Shown here: positions 24,665-33,116 of the stretch, in pieces
Layout: each line of letters begins with the position of its first letter
How positions within the stretch are numbered: the first letter of the stretch is position 1
Source: Cupriavidus basilensis OR16
GTDB taxonomy: Bacteria; Pseudomonadota; Gammaproteobacteria; Burkholderiales; Burkholderiaceae
Direction of reading: 5' to 3'
DNA: 64,000 nucleotides
Assembly: GCF_000243095.1 (NCBI RefSeq)
Contig: NZ_AHJE01000016.1
Span: forward strand, 62,001 to 126,000
The notes under the pieces: generated by a model
What the model saw: the letters and a program-made list of their open reading frames with translations, nothing else
Told to the model about the DNA's origin: nothing
Database searches by the model: none
Position numbers and translations under genes: made by a program

Positions 24665-27361
24665 ATGCGTACCCCGCCCGCCAAGTTCCTTGTTCCCCAG
24701 CGACTGCGCACGCACCTGACCCGGGACCGCCTGGCGGTGCCCGTCATACAGGCCAGCGACGTGCGGCTCGTCTCGGTGCAGGCGCCAGCCGGCTTTGGCA
24801 AGACGAGCACCATGCTCGATATCCATGCGGCCTGCGTGGCCGCCGGCATGCGTACGGCGTGGTGCCAGTTGGGGGCCGCGGATAACGACTTCTCGATCTT
24901 CCTGGCATCCCTTAACGTGGCGGTGGATGCCCTGTGCGAGGGGGACGAAGACGTGATCACGGCCGGGCAAGACGGTTTGCCGACGGATACGCTGGTCGAC
25001 CGGTTGACGCGCTTCCCGATGCCATTCGCCATATTCCTCGATGACTTCGAGGCGTTGCACAACCCGGCCGCACTGGAATTCCTGCGCCAGTTGGTCGGAC
25101 AGATGCCGGCGCACGGCAAGTTCGTGGTCGGCTCGCGCGGCACGCCGGAACTGGGGCTCGGCAGGCTGCGGGCCCACGGCCGGCTGCTGGAGATCACGAC
25201 CGACGCATTGCGCTTCACCCGCGAAGAAACGGGCGCCTACCTGCGCGAGCGCATCGGGCAGAGCGTTTCCATGGCAGACCTGCGCAAGCTGCACCTGCGC
25301 ACGGAGGGCTGGGTCGTGGCGATCTGGCTAGCGGTGCTGGCCATGCAGCGCTGCGAGGATGTTTCGGCGTTCATCGGTACATTCTCCGGCTCCGATGCAG
25401 CCGTAGCCGACTACCTGGCCGAAGACGTGCTCTCGCGCCAGTCGCCGGAAGTACAGGACTTCCTGTTGAAGACATCGCTGCTGGGCCCGTTCAGCGCCGG
25501 CCTCTGCAATGCGGTGACAAGGCGCGGCGACGGCACCGCGATGCTGGAACGCCTCGCGCACGAGAATCTGTTCCTTACCAGCCTGGATGCGGCCGGCCAG
25601 TGGTATCGCTATCACAGCCTGTTCTCCGACTTTCTCAAGGCACGGCTGGCGCAACTGCACGGCAGCGTGGAGATCGCCGGGTTGCACCGCCTGGCGAGCG
25701 AATGGTTTATCGGACAGGGCCGGCCGGTGCCCGCCATCGAGCACGCGCTCAAGGCAGAAGACTTCTGCGCTGCACTGGACTTGCTGCAGCAGCACGCGGA
25801 CCCGTTGCTGTGGCAGGGGCGGGTCCGCCTGCTGGCGCGCTGGTTTGAATGCCTGCCGCCCGACAGCCTGTCGAACCGTCCACGGCTCAGGCTGGTGCAG
25901 GCCTGGGCGCTGACGTTCCTGCATCGCGGCGACAAGGCGTTGCGCATGCTCGAAGACATGCACGATGCAGGCGAGCGCGATGCCGAGATAGCCGCGCACA
26001 TGCTTGCGCTGCATGCCTTTATCCTGGCGCTGGGCGACAAGCTCGACCAGGCCTACGCCGCATGGCAGGACTGCTTGCGCAAGCTCTCCCCAAGCCACGT
26101 GTTTCCCTATGGCGTGCAACTCAATTCGTTGGCGTCCTGCCATATCTACCTGGGGCACTTCGACCAGGCACGCCGGATGCTGGACAGCAGCCGGCAGGTC
26201 CACGCGGGTATCGGCGGCGGGGCGAACATGCGCGTGGCGCATTGCCTGGACGGATCGATCGACCTGGTCCAGGGACGGTTGCGCCAGGCGCTGACACGCT
26301 ACCGTGGCGCGCACGAACCCGACGCCAGCCGGGGCGAACAGCGCGTGGACGGGCAGGAGATCGCCGGGGCCTTCCTGGCTGAGGCCCTCTATGAATCCGG
26401 ACGCAGCGATCAGGCGCAGCGCTTGCTGAGCGCCTACTTGCCGCTGATCCGCGAGGCGGCCTATGTCGACCCGCTGATCGTCACCTTTGTGCTGTTATGC
26501 CGGGGGGCGCTAGCTGACGGCCGCGAGGACGACGCGATGCTGTGGCTCCACGACTGCGAGCAAATGGGCTACCGGACCGGGCTGTTGCGCATGGTCGCCA
26601 ACGCGCGGCTGGAGCGTTCGCGCATCGCGGTGCAGCGCGGCGACCGCGATGGCGCGGAACTGGAACTGGCGGCGGCGCAGGCCCTGCGCGCCTGGTCTTT
26701 CGGCCCGGCGTTTGTGCCGCATGCCAACGACGTCGAAACCGTGGAACTGGCACGTTGCAGGCTGGAGATCGCGTTTGGCAACCCTGCCGGCGCCGCGCAA
26801 GCGCTGCGCGAGGCACTGGCATGGGCCCAGGCAGCACAGCGAGGGCGCCGGGCACTGAAGCTGCGCATCCTGCTGGCAACGGCCTTGCAGGCCGCGGGCG
26901 ACAGTGCGCTGGCGCAGCAGGAGCTTGCGCCGGCATTGGAATTTGGCGCTAGCGAAGGCTTCGTCAGTACGTTCATCGACGAGGGCGAGCCGGTGGCTCG
27001 CATGCTAGGCGCGATGGGCGCAGGCGGGACGCACGGCGGCGCGCCGCTGTCGCCGGCGGCCCGCGCTCTGGTGGCGCAACTCGCCGGCATGTTTGCCGAG
27101 CGTGCCGGCGCCGCGCCGGAGGGCGTAGTGCAAGCCATAGCGGACGCCCAACCGGTTCAAGACGGCCAGGGTCTGACCAAAAAGGAACTGAAGGTGCTCC
27201 GCCTGCTGGCGGACGGGATGGCAAACAAGGAAATGGCGGTCCGGCTTTTTGTCTCGGAAACGACCGTCAAGACACACCTGCGCAGCATCAATGCCAAGCT
27301 CGGCGCCACGTCGCGCACGCACGCCGTGGCCGTCGCGCGCAAGGTGGGCCTGATCACCTGA
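24665..27361 (+). CDS. MalT/AlkS-type large ATP-binding LuxR-family regulator
   Basis: An 898-residue STAND-type activator. A Walker A motif, APAGFGKTS, lies at about residues 39-47, with Walker B-like FAIFLDDFEALHN near 125. The middle (about 390-800) is rich in helical TPR-like repeats that usually sense an inducer. The last 65 residues are a LuxR helix-turn-helix: LTKKELKVLRLLADGMANKE and FVSETTVKTHLRSINAKLGA. Such proteins activate catabolic operons after binding ligand and ATP. It is the only large activator in the CoA module, flanked by the dehydrogenase and a solute receptor, so it is the best candidate to read the repeated leader elements. Confidence 0.88.
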   Translation: MRTPPAKFLVPQRLRTHLTRDRLAVPVIQASDVRLVSVQAPAGFGKTSTMLDIHAACVAAGMRTAWCQLGAADNDFSIFLASLNVAVDALCEGDEDVITAGQDGLPTDTLVDRLTRFPMPFAIFLDDFEALHNPAALEFLRQLVGQMPAHGKFVVGSRGTPELGLGRLRAHGRLLEITTDALRFTREETGAYLRERIGQSVSMADLRKLHLRTEGWVVAIWLAVLAMQRCEDVSAFIGTFSGSDAAVADYLAEDVLSRQSPEVQDFLLKTSLLGPFSAGLCNAVTRRGDGTAMLERLAHENLFLTSLDAAGQWYRYHSLFSDFLKARLAQLHGSVEIAGLHRLASEWFIGQGRPVPAIEHALKAEDFCAALDLLQQHADPLLWQGRVRLLARWFECLPPDSLSNRPRLRLVQAWALTFLHRGDKALRMLEDMHDAGERDAEIAAHMLALHAFILALGDKLDQAYAAWQDCLRKLSPSHVFPYGVQLNSLASCHIYLGHFDQARRMLDSSRQVHAGIGGGANMRVAHCLDGSIDLVQGRLRQALTRYRGAHEPDASRGEQRVDGQEIAGAFLAEALYESGRSDQAQRLLSAYLPLIREAAYVDPLIVTFVLLCRGALADGREDDAMLWLHDCEQMGYRTGLLRMVANARLERSRIAVQRGDRDGAELELAAAQALRAWSFGPAFVPHANDVETVELARCRLEIAFGNPAGAAQALREALAWAQAAQRGRRALKLRILLATALQAAGDSALAQQELAPALEFGASEGFVSTFIDEGEPVARMLGAMGAGGTHGGAPLSPAARALVAQLAGMFAERAGAAPEGVVQAIADAQPVQDGQGLTKKELKVLRLLADGMANKEMAVRLFVSETTVKTHLRSINAKLGATSRTHAVAVARKVGLIT

Positions 27362-27365
27362 CCAT

Positions 27366-27390
27366 GCCGGCGCCGTGCAACAACGCCGGC
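27366..27390. terminator. Hairpin between convergent genes
   Basis: GCCGGCG (27366-27372) pairs with CGCCGGC (27384-27390). It lies in the 40-bp gap between the convergent regulator and solute receptor genes and could end both transcripts. No T-run. Confidence 0.45.
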
Positions 27391-27401
27391 AGGGTCACGG
27401 A

Positions 27402-28670
27402 TCAGGTCTTCTGCGGCTTGACGTACTTGCAGCTGGACTGCGATAGCGGGCGGAAGGCCTTGTCGGCCGGGATGGTCGCGCGCAGGGTGTAGTAGTCCCA
27501 CGCGTACTTGGAGTCCTCGGGCTTCTTGACCTCGAACAGGTACATGTCGTGGACCATGCGGCCGTCTTCGCGGATGCGGCCGTCCTTGGCGAACACATCG
27601 TTGACGGGCATCGCCTTCATGGCTGCCACGGTTGCCTTCGCCTCGTCGGTCCCCGCGGCATTGACGCCCTTCAGGTAGTGGAGCACTGCCGAGTAGGTAC
27701 CGACCTGAACCATGGTTGGCATTTTCTTCTGCTTTTCGAAGAAGCGGCGCGACCACGCGCGCGTCTCCTCATTGCGATCCCAATAGAAGCCATCGGTCAA
27801 GTACATGCCCTTGGTCGCTTTCAGGCCCAGCCCGTGGATATCGGTGATATGGATCAGCGACGCAGCCAGGATCTGCTTGGGTGTGACGCCAAATTGCGCG
27901 GCCTGCTTGACAAGGTTTGCCGAGTCTCCGGCCGCATTGGCCATGCCGATGACCTCGGCCTTGGAGGCCTGGGCCTGCACGATCTGCGACGAGAAGTCGG
28001 CAGCGCCCAGAGGATGCTTCGCGCCACCCACGACCCTGCCGCCAGCAGCCTTCAGCGCTTCCTCGAACCCGTTGCGCAGAGCCTTGCCGCCGGCGTAGTC
28101 TGCCTCGATGAAATACCAGGTCTTGTGACCGGCTTCGGTAATGGCGCGCGCAGTGCCTTGGCCTTGGGAGTACTCGTCGTAAGCCCAGTGGAGCGTGGTA
28201 GGCATGCAGTCCTCGTTGGTGATGCGCAGCGAGGCGGGCCCGGTGGGAATGACCACGCGATTCTTCTCGGCGGCGAGGTTCATCACGGCCAGTGTCACGG
28301 CCGAGGAAGGCAAGTCCACTATCATGTCCACGCCATCGCGGTCGAACCATGTGCGCGCGATATTGGCCCCTACGTCCGGCTTGAGTTGCATGTCGCCGGA
28401 AAGCAGCTTGACGTTGAAGGCGGGCTTGGCCTGCGCCGTGAAGTCGTCGATCGCCATCTGCGCGGCCACCAGCGAGCCGCGGCCGCTCGCATCCGCGTAG
28501 ATGCCTGACAGATCGCTCAGCACGCCGATGCGGACTTCCCCATCCGACAGGCCAGCCGGCTTCGCGGCGGCGGATGCCAGGCCGGGCGCCGCCCCAGCCA
28601 GCATCAACGCCAACAGGACAGACAGGGAAAATTGGGGCCGGGCTCCTGCCCTGGATTGCTGCGATTTCAT
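27402..28670 (-). CDS. Branched-chain amino acid-type ABC substrate-binding protein
   Basis: A 422-residue periplasmic receptor of the LivK/Peripla_BP_6 type. It has a Sec signal peptide (FSLSVLLALMLAGAAPGLAS), then VRIGVLSDLSGIYADASGRG, VAAQMAIDDF and a C-terminal YYTLRATIPADKAF segment common in receptors for aromatic or other organic acids. The start has AAGGAGACTATCGC before the ATG. No LivHMGF permease or ATPase genes are next to it, so it either uses transporter parts encoded elsewhere or is a leftover. Given the neighbours the ligand is probably an organic acid, not an amino acid. Confidence 0.85.
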   Translation of the reverse strand: MKSQQSRAGARPQFSLSVLLALMLAGAAPGLASAAAKPAGLSDGEVRIGVLSDLSGIYADASGRGSLVAAQMAIDDFTAQAKPAFNVKLLSGDMQLKPDVGANIARTWFDRDGVDMIVDLPSSAVTLAVMNLAAEKNRVVIPTGPASLRITNEDCMPTTLHWAYDEYSQGQGTARAITEAGHKTWYFIEADYAGGKALRNGFEEALKAAGGRVVGGAKHPLGAADFSSQIVQAQASKAEVIGMANAAGDSANLVKQAAQFGVTPKQILAASLIHITDIHGLGLKATKGMYLTDGFYWDRNEETRAWSRRFFEKQKKMPTMVQVGTYSAVLHYLKGVNAAGTDEAKATVAAMKAMPVNDVFAKDGRIREDGRMVHDMYLFEVKKPEDSKYAWDYYTLRATIPADKAFRPLSQSSCKYVKPQKT

Positions 28671-28782
28671 GCGATAGTCTCCTTGGATTGGCGCTTTGGC
28701 CTGTTATTTGTGTTGACGGTTCTGCTGCCGCTTTTGGGTTTCGCGTCGCCTGGAGGCTGCGCTCAAGCTGCCTGCATCCGCG

Positions 28783-28970
28783 GAGGGACACAGCCCGCGA
28801 GTCGATTATCTGCGGGAGAGCCAAGGCATCGCCTCGTTCGAACGGATGATTCTTCGGGCGCCCCGCTGCCCGGGTTTTCCCGCGGTTGCCAGCGCGAGGG
28901 GGCTCGGGATGGTGCCGCCCGCAATTCCCTCCTTTGAACGAGGCAAGCGGGAGGCTGGCTGGAGATAATG
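28783..28970 (+). repeat. 188-bp leader repeat, copy A
   Basis: This 188-bp stretch is matched by 39018-39205, also 188 bp. Shared blocks include GAGTCGATTATCTG, CGCCTCGTTCGAACGGATGA, TTCTTCGGGCGCC and GGCTGGAGATAATG. It also contains the 24-bp motif at 28924-28947. Copy A precedes an SDR remnant and copy B a phosphotransferase remnant, so both are probably former promoter-leader units. The 28671-28782 part of the gap is unassigned. Confidence 0.75.
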
Positions 28971-29022
28971 CTATCCAGCAGGTGACTATGCACCTGGGTG
29001 CGCGGGGAAATAGCCGGAGGCT

Positions 29023-29113
29023 AATGTTCGAAGACCTGAACGGGAAGCGGGTGCTTGTCTCGGGTCTGGTCCTGCTTTCGGATAGCGGCCGCCAGTACGC
29101 CAGCCGAACTTGA
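29023..29113 (+). pseudogene. 5' remnant of a short-chain dehydrogenase gene
   Basis: MFEDLNGKRVLVSG at 29023 closely matches the start of the intact SDR at 34954 (MFEDLRGKRALVTG). After this the frame reads unrelated residues and stops at 29113. Only about 14 codons of the original gene remain, with its GGAGG-containing leader. It points to a second copy of the SDR gene that has been deleted. Confidence 0.6.
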
Positions 29114-29142
29114 AAGGCTGCGGCACATTGTCTATTGACGCT

Positions 29143-30090
29143 TCACAACGGATCCGCCGCCGGCGCCTTGCCCTTCTTCCTTGCGAAGGCAATGAGGCTG
29201 TCGCGAAAAGCAATGGAGGCCGAGGACATGGCGCGTCCACGCTTGACATAGGCCCAGTACTGTGTCCTCGCAAAAACGTGGCGAATCGGCAACGGCTTCA
29301 ACACACCGGACCGTAAGTCGGCCCCCACGTACTCGAGCGGCAGGATGGCCAGTGCGTCGTAGTCCAGCAGCATCTGGCGCAGGGCCTGAAACGAATTGCT
29401 CAGCAGCGCGCGTTGCGGCTGCTCGAGCCCCAGCGCATGGAGCTCGAGCTGGAACCGCCGGTTCCAGGTGGAGGCCCACGCTGGCAGCATCCACAGGTAA
29501 CGACTGAGCTCGCTCGCGTCGACCTTGCCCTTTTTCGCCAGGGGATGCTGGGCGCCCACTACGACGCCCACGGCAGATTCGGCCAGCGGGACGCCCACCA
29601 CGTCGTCATTGATGTCTTCGTCCGACGGGGGCTGTATGGTGATGTCGAGCGAGCCTCGGATGAGGGCCGACATCAAGTCGTCCGGATGGCTTTCGATCAG
29701 TCCGATGTTCGTCTGTTCCTGATTTTTGTCCGTGTAGGTCGCAGCGATGGTGGGCATGATCAGCCAAGTCACCACCGAAGGTGTCGCCCCGACCCGCAGG
29801 CTCATGCGACCGGTCTGCTTGCGTTCCTGGATGTCGGTCAGACAGCGTTGCAGTTCGCTTTGTACGATGCGCGCGTGGTGCAGCAACGTTTCGCCGTAGG
29901 GCGTGGGATTGACGCCGTTGGACGAACGCTCGAACAAGGGCACGCCCAATTCCCGCTCCAGCATCTGAATGCTGCGCGACAGTGCTGGCTGCGACATATC
30001 GCGGCTACGGGCCGCCGCGTTGATCGAACGGTGCTGCTCGACCTCCAGGCAATTGAGCATGCCACCCAAGCTCAGCTTGTACAGGTCCAT
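29143..30090 (-). CDS. LysR-family transcriptional regulator
   Basis: A 315-residue regulator. The N-terminal winged helix contains SINAAARSRDMSQPALSRSI and LERELGVPLFERSSNGVNPT, followed by an effector domain (RVGATPSVVTWLIMPTIAAT, VVVGAQHPLAKKG). It is closest in style to the GbpR/CbbR group. The start at 30090 is supported by CGAGGAGACGCG. An upstream in-frame ATG exists at 30123. It is divergent from the VOC-porin genes with a 475-bp gap and may control them. Its ligand is unknown. Confidence 0.86.
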   Translation of the reverse strand: MDLYKLSLGGMLNCLEVEQHRSINAAARSRDMSQPALSRSIQMLERELGVPLFERSSNGVNPTPYGETLLHHARIVQSELQRCLTDIQERKQTGRMSLRVGATPSVVTWLIMPTIAATYTDKNQEQTNIGLIESHPDDLMSALIRGSLDITIQPPSDEDINDDVVGVPLAESAVGVVVGAQHPLAKKGKVDASELSRYLWMLPAWASTWNRRFQLELHALGLEQPQRALLSNSFQALRQMLLDYDALAILPLEYVGADLRSGVLKPLPIRHVFARTQYWAYVKRGRAMSSASIAFRDSLIAFARKKGKAPAADPL

Positions 30091-30392
30091 CGCGTCTCCT
30101 CGCGGGCTATAGGCAAACTGCATGTGCTAGCTCCGGGACTATATACCAAGACAAGCGGCAGGCGGAGTGTGGCGCACCCCAGTACCGTCATCGCGTGTCG
30201 ATGGATCAGGCGGTGTCCATCCCGGGATATAGTTTTTTTGCATAGCCCTCAATGCCATGCGCATTAGTCAAAGGAACGCCCTGTTTGCATACTGACGCAA
30301 ACCACGGCAATCCTCGGTGCCAGAGAAGGCGGGCAAGTGAAAGGCATCGCGATGGGCTCGTGCATCCAGCCTCTTCATGCCGAACCACCTTG
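30091..30392. other. Intergenic region without visible gene
   Basis: The gap between the LysR and the VOC gene shows no gene apart from the short coding-like tail at 30393-30491. Near 30230 there is a run of seven T. A divergent LysR-type promoter is expected but no clear operator was picked out. Confidence 0.4.
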
Positions 30393-30491
30393 ATCCCACG
30401 CAAGGAGCCGGCACCGTTCGCACGCGACATCGCCATCGAAATCGCCATGACCAACGACCTGCTGCGCAGCATGGGCGTGGAGCCGCAGTAG
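30393..30491 (+). pseudogene. Possible 3' remnant of an unidentified gene
   Basis: The frame ends IPRKEPAPFARDIAIEIAMT then NDLLRSMGVEPQ and a stop. This is a plausible protein C-terminus with good codon use, while the frame upstream of it looks random. I do not recognise the parent protein. It suggests another deletion scar in this patchy region. Confidence 0.35.
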
Positions 30492-30565
30492 CGGCTCGGC
30501 TGTACTCCGCCGTTACCCGCGGGTCCACACAAGAAATACAAGTCACTCAATGAGGAGAAGCAGCA

Positions 30566-31108
30566 ATGGTGAGAAAGGTGAATACCAAGTTCGACATCCG
30601 GGGCGTGAACCATGTAGCCATGGTCTGCAAGGATATGGCCAGGACGATCGAGTTCTATCGGGACCGACTCGGGATGCCCTTGATCAAGACGATCGATCTC
30701 CCGGGTGGACGGGGCCAGCACTTCTTTTTCGACATGGGCAATGGCGACGCGATTGCCTTCTTCTGGTTTCCCGATGCCCCGCAAGCGCATCCAGGGATCG
30801 TTGCACCCGAATCTCTCCCGGGGAACGGGTCGATCACGACAGCGCATGGTTCCTTGAACCATCTCGCCTTCCACGTGCCGGCTGAGAAGTTCGATGCCTA
30901 TGTTGCGCGGTTGGAGGAAGAAGGCATCGAGATTTCGCGCGTACTGAATCACGACGATTCCCCACAGAAAATCACCGAAACCATGAACGATGATGTCTTC
31001 ATGCGCTCCGTCTACTTTTTCGATCCTGATGGCATTTGCCTTGAGTTTGCATGCTGGACACGTGAGCTCGATGTGATCTGCGAACCGGCATCGGTCACGC
31101 GCACTTGA
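30566..31108 (+). CDS. VOC-family (glyoxalase/dioxygenase-fold) protein
   Basis: A 180-residue vicinal-oxygen-chelate protein with two beta-alpha-beta-beta-beta modules. The first starts at IRGVNHVAMVCKDMARTIEF and the second at SLNHLAFHVPAEKFDAYVAR, ending in SVYFFDPDGICLEFACW. Histidines in NHVAM and NHLAF plus the glutamate in CLEFA are the likely metal ligands. Members include ring-cleavage dioxygenases, glyoxalases and epimerases, and the exact reaction cannot be told. The start has TGAGGAGAAGCAGCA. It is 73 bp before a porin gene and may be cotranscribed with it. Confidence 0.85.
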   Translation: MVRKVNTKFDIRGVNHVAMVCKDMARTIEFYRDRLGMPLIKTIDLPGGRGQHFFFDMGNGDAIAFFWFPDAPQAHPGIVAPESLPGNGSITTAHGSLNHLAFHVPAEKFDAYVARLEEEGIEISRVLNHDDSPQKITETMNDDVFMRSVYFFDPDGICLEFACWTRELDVICEPASVTRT

Positions 31109-31181
31109 GCACGCGAAGGATGGTTGTCGCATAGCTTCAGCTTTATAAATTAAAAAACAAAATAAATCGGGAGACATTAAA

Positions 31182-32342
31182 TTGAGGAACATAGCTGTTG
31201 CTGCTGCAGTGCTCTGCGGCCTGAGTTCTTCTCTGGCGTGTGCGCAATCGAGCATCACCTTGTACGGGGTCTTCGATACCGGGATCGAGTACGTGAGCCG
31301 GGCATCGACCGCAACGAGTGTCGGTGGTCTCGTCGGAATGCAAAAATATGGGGGACTCTCCGCGTCACGCTGGGGCCTGAGAGGGGAGGAAGACCTTGGC
31401 GATGGCTTGAAGGCATCCTTCTGGCTCGAGAGCGGTTTCACGCCGGGGGACGGCAAGCTCGTCTCCGCCTCGCAGTTGTTCTATCGCCAGGCGGCAATCG
31501 GCCTGACGAAAAGCGGCTTCGGCAAGGTTTCATTGGGCAGGCAATACACCAGCCTGATGGAATCGATGGTGAACTTCCTGCCGTTCAAGACTAGCGTTGC
31601 CTATGAGCCAGCCAATACGATCGCGGGTGCAGCCTATCGGGAAGACAACATGGTCAAGTATACCGGGGATTTTGGCAGCACCCATGTGTTGGCGCACTAC
31701 TCCTTCGGAACGGGATTTGCGTTCCAGGGTGGCCAGATGTCGAGCATCCCCAATGGCGAGGTACCAGGCAATTCTCGTGCTCAGGCTGCATTCGGCGGCG
31801 GGGTCTACTACCTTGGTGAATCGCTTGGAGTTGCCGCGGGTTATGACCAGATTAATAACGCGCTGACCGCGATGTCGCCGATCGGGGAGGACCGCAAGGC
31901 ATTCATTGCCGCCAGCTATGAAACCGGCCCCATCCGGTTCATGGGCGGATATCGCTGGCGGGACTCCAGGTACGGTAATGGTGTCACGGCGATTCGCGAC
32001 AACATCTATTGGGCCGGCATGAGCTACAGTATGACGCCCGCCATGAAGCTGATCGCGGGCTACTACTACGATCAAGTCCTGGGCGCGTCCCTCTCCCCGA
32101 ACACGAAGGCTGCCGGCCTGCCGAATTTCAGCCAGTTCACCCTGATGGGGACCTACTCGCTTTCAAAGCGTACCACCGTCTACCTGGTCAGCGCCTACGC
32201 GCACAACGGTCCAGTGGACTATGACACCCTGCTGCAAACCGGTGCGTCATACGGCTACGGCAACCCCACCACAATGAACGGCCTTGCCAATGGCCAGAAG
32301 AGCCAGGTCGCCGTGGCTGCGGGCCTGCGCGTTATCTTCTGA
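31182..32342 (+). CDS. Outer-membrane porin (Gram-negative trimeric porin family)
   Basis: A 386-residue porin of the Burkholderiales type. The signal peptide MRNIAVAAAVLCGLSSSLAC ends at AQ, and the mature protein starts SSITLYGVFDTGIEYVS. It has SRWGLRGEEDLGDGLKASFW, GLTKSGFGKVSLGRQYTSL and the final aromatic VAAGLRVIF needed for barrel assembly. The start codon is TTG, with GGGAGAC upstream in a very AT-rich leader. It should form a diffusion pore for small anions. Its place in the module suggests substrate entry through the outer membrane. Confidence 0.9.
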   Translation: MRNIAVAAAVLCGLSSSLACAQSSITLYGVFDTGIEYVSRASTATSVGGLVGMQKYGGLSASRWGLRGEEDLGDGLKASFWLESGFTPGDGKLVSASQLFYRQAAIGLTKSGFGKVSLGRQYTSLMESMVNFLPFKTSVAYEPANTIAGAAYREDNMVKYTGDFGSTHVLAHYSFGTGFAFQGGQMSSIPNGEVPGNSRAQAAFGGGVYYLGESLGVAAGYDQINNALTAMSPIGEDRKAFIAASYETGPIRFMGGYRWRDSRYGNGVTAIRDNIYWAGMSYSMTPAMKLIAGYYYDQVLGASLSPNTKAAGLPNFSQFTLMGTYSLSKRTTVYLVSAYAHNGPVDYDTLLQTGASYGYGNPTTMNGLANGQKSQVAVAAGLRVIF

Positions 32343-32345
32343 TCG

Positions 32346-32364
32346 GGCGCCGGCGATCGGCGCC
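32346..32364 (+). terminator. Hairpin just after the porin gene
   Basis: GGCGCCG (32346-32352) pairs with CGGCGCC (32358-32364) around a GCGAT loop, three bases beyond the porin stop. No T-run follows. Confidence 0.5.
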
Positions 32365-32467
32365 TAACAGAACGCCTCTCGATCGGGGGCATGCTATCCG
32401 TTTTTGCACCCCGAATCGGAGGCGTATTCGAGATATGTTCGCCCTCACCCATCACACTGAAAGCCAG

Positions 32468-32916
32468 ATGCCAAAATATCTATTCATCCAAAGCAGTATT
32501 CGTGGCGCAGCCTCGGCCTCGGGTCAACTGGCCGCCCGCCTCTCGACGAACTCCAATCGGCAGACACCGTTGTCCTGTCCGCCGGCATGTATAACTTCGG
32601 CGTGCCGGTGCAATTGAAAACGTGGTTCGATTATGTGCTGCAAGCAGGCCGCACCTTCCGCTACACGGCTTCGGGCCCGGAGGGTCTGGTGAAGGGGAAG
32701 CGCGCTATCCTGCTGATTGCCACGGGCAGTGTCTACAGTGAAGGACCCACCGCAAAGGCGGACTTCATGGTTCCGCATTTGAAACAATTGCTTGCCTTCA
32801 TCGGCATCACCGATGTAACCGTGGTCCGCGCTGAAGGTCTGGCGTTTGGGCCCGATGCCGCCAAAGCAGGCCTGGAGAAGGCGGCCGCGGAAATCAGGAC
32901 CCTGAAAACAGCTTAA
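32468..32916 (+). pseudogene. FMN-dependent NADH azoreductase (AzoR-like) with internal deletion
   Basis: The 5' part from 32468 reads MPKYLFIQSSIRGAASASGQ, the normal start of AzoR-type flavodoxin-fold reductases. Near 32540 about 55 to 65 codons are missing and the frame changes. The 3' part (LDELQSADTVVLSAGMYNFG, then TFRYTASGPEGLVKGKRA, ITDVTVVRAEGLAFGP) is well conserved to the stop at 32916. The FMN-contacting APMYNF-like segment is present as AGMYNF, but without the upstream half the protein cannot fold normally. The 3' part could start at ATG 32587 but would be a fragment. Confidence 0.72.
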
Positions 32917-33116
32917 GCCGCCTGCGGCAGACTGTAAGACCACTATTGGGCTGACATAGATCGCGACAACTGGCACGAGGCTGCCGCGCCATCTGCCCGC
33001 CCGGCTGAAAAGGCACGCGTCACCCCGACGCACCTACCCGAAGGGGTGTGCGGCAGTGATCCCTTCCGCGGCCTGATCTTTTCATTCTTATTGTGTCGGA
33101 CGGATTGCGGAGCGCA

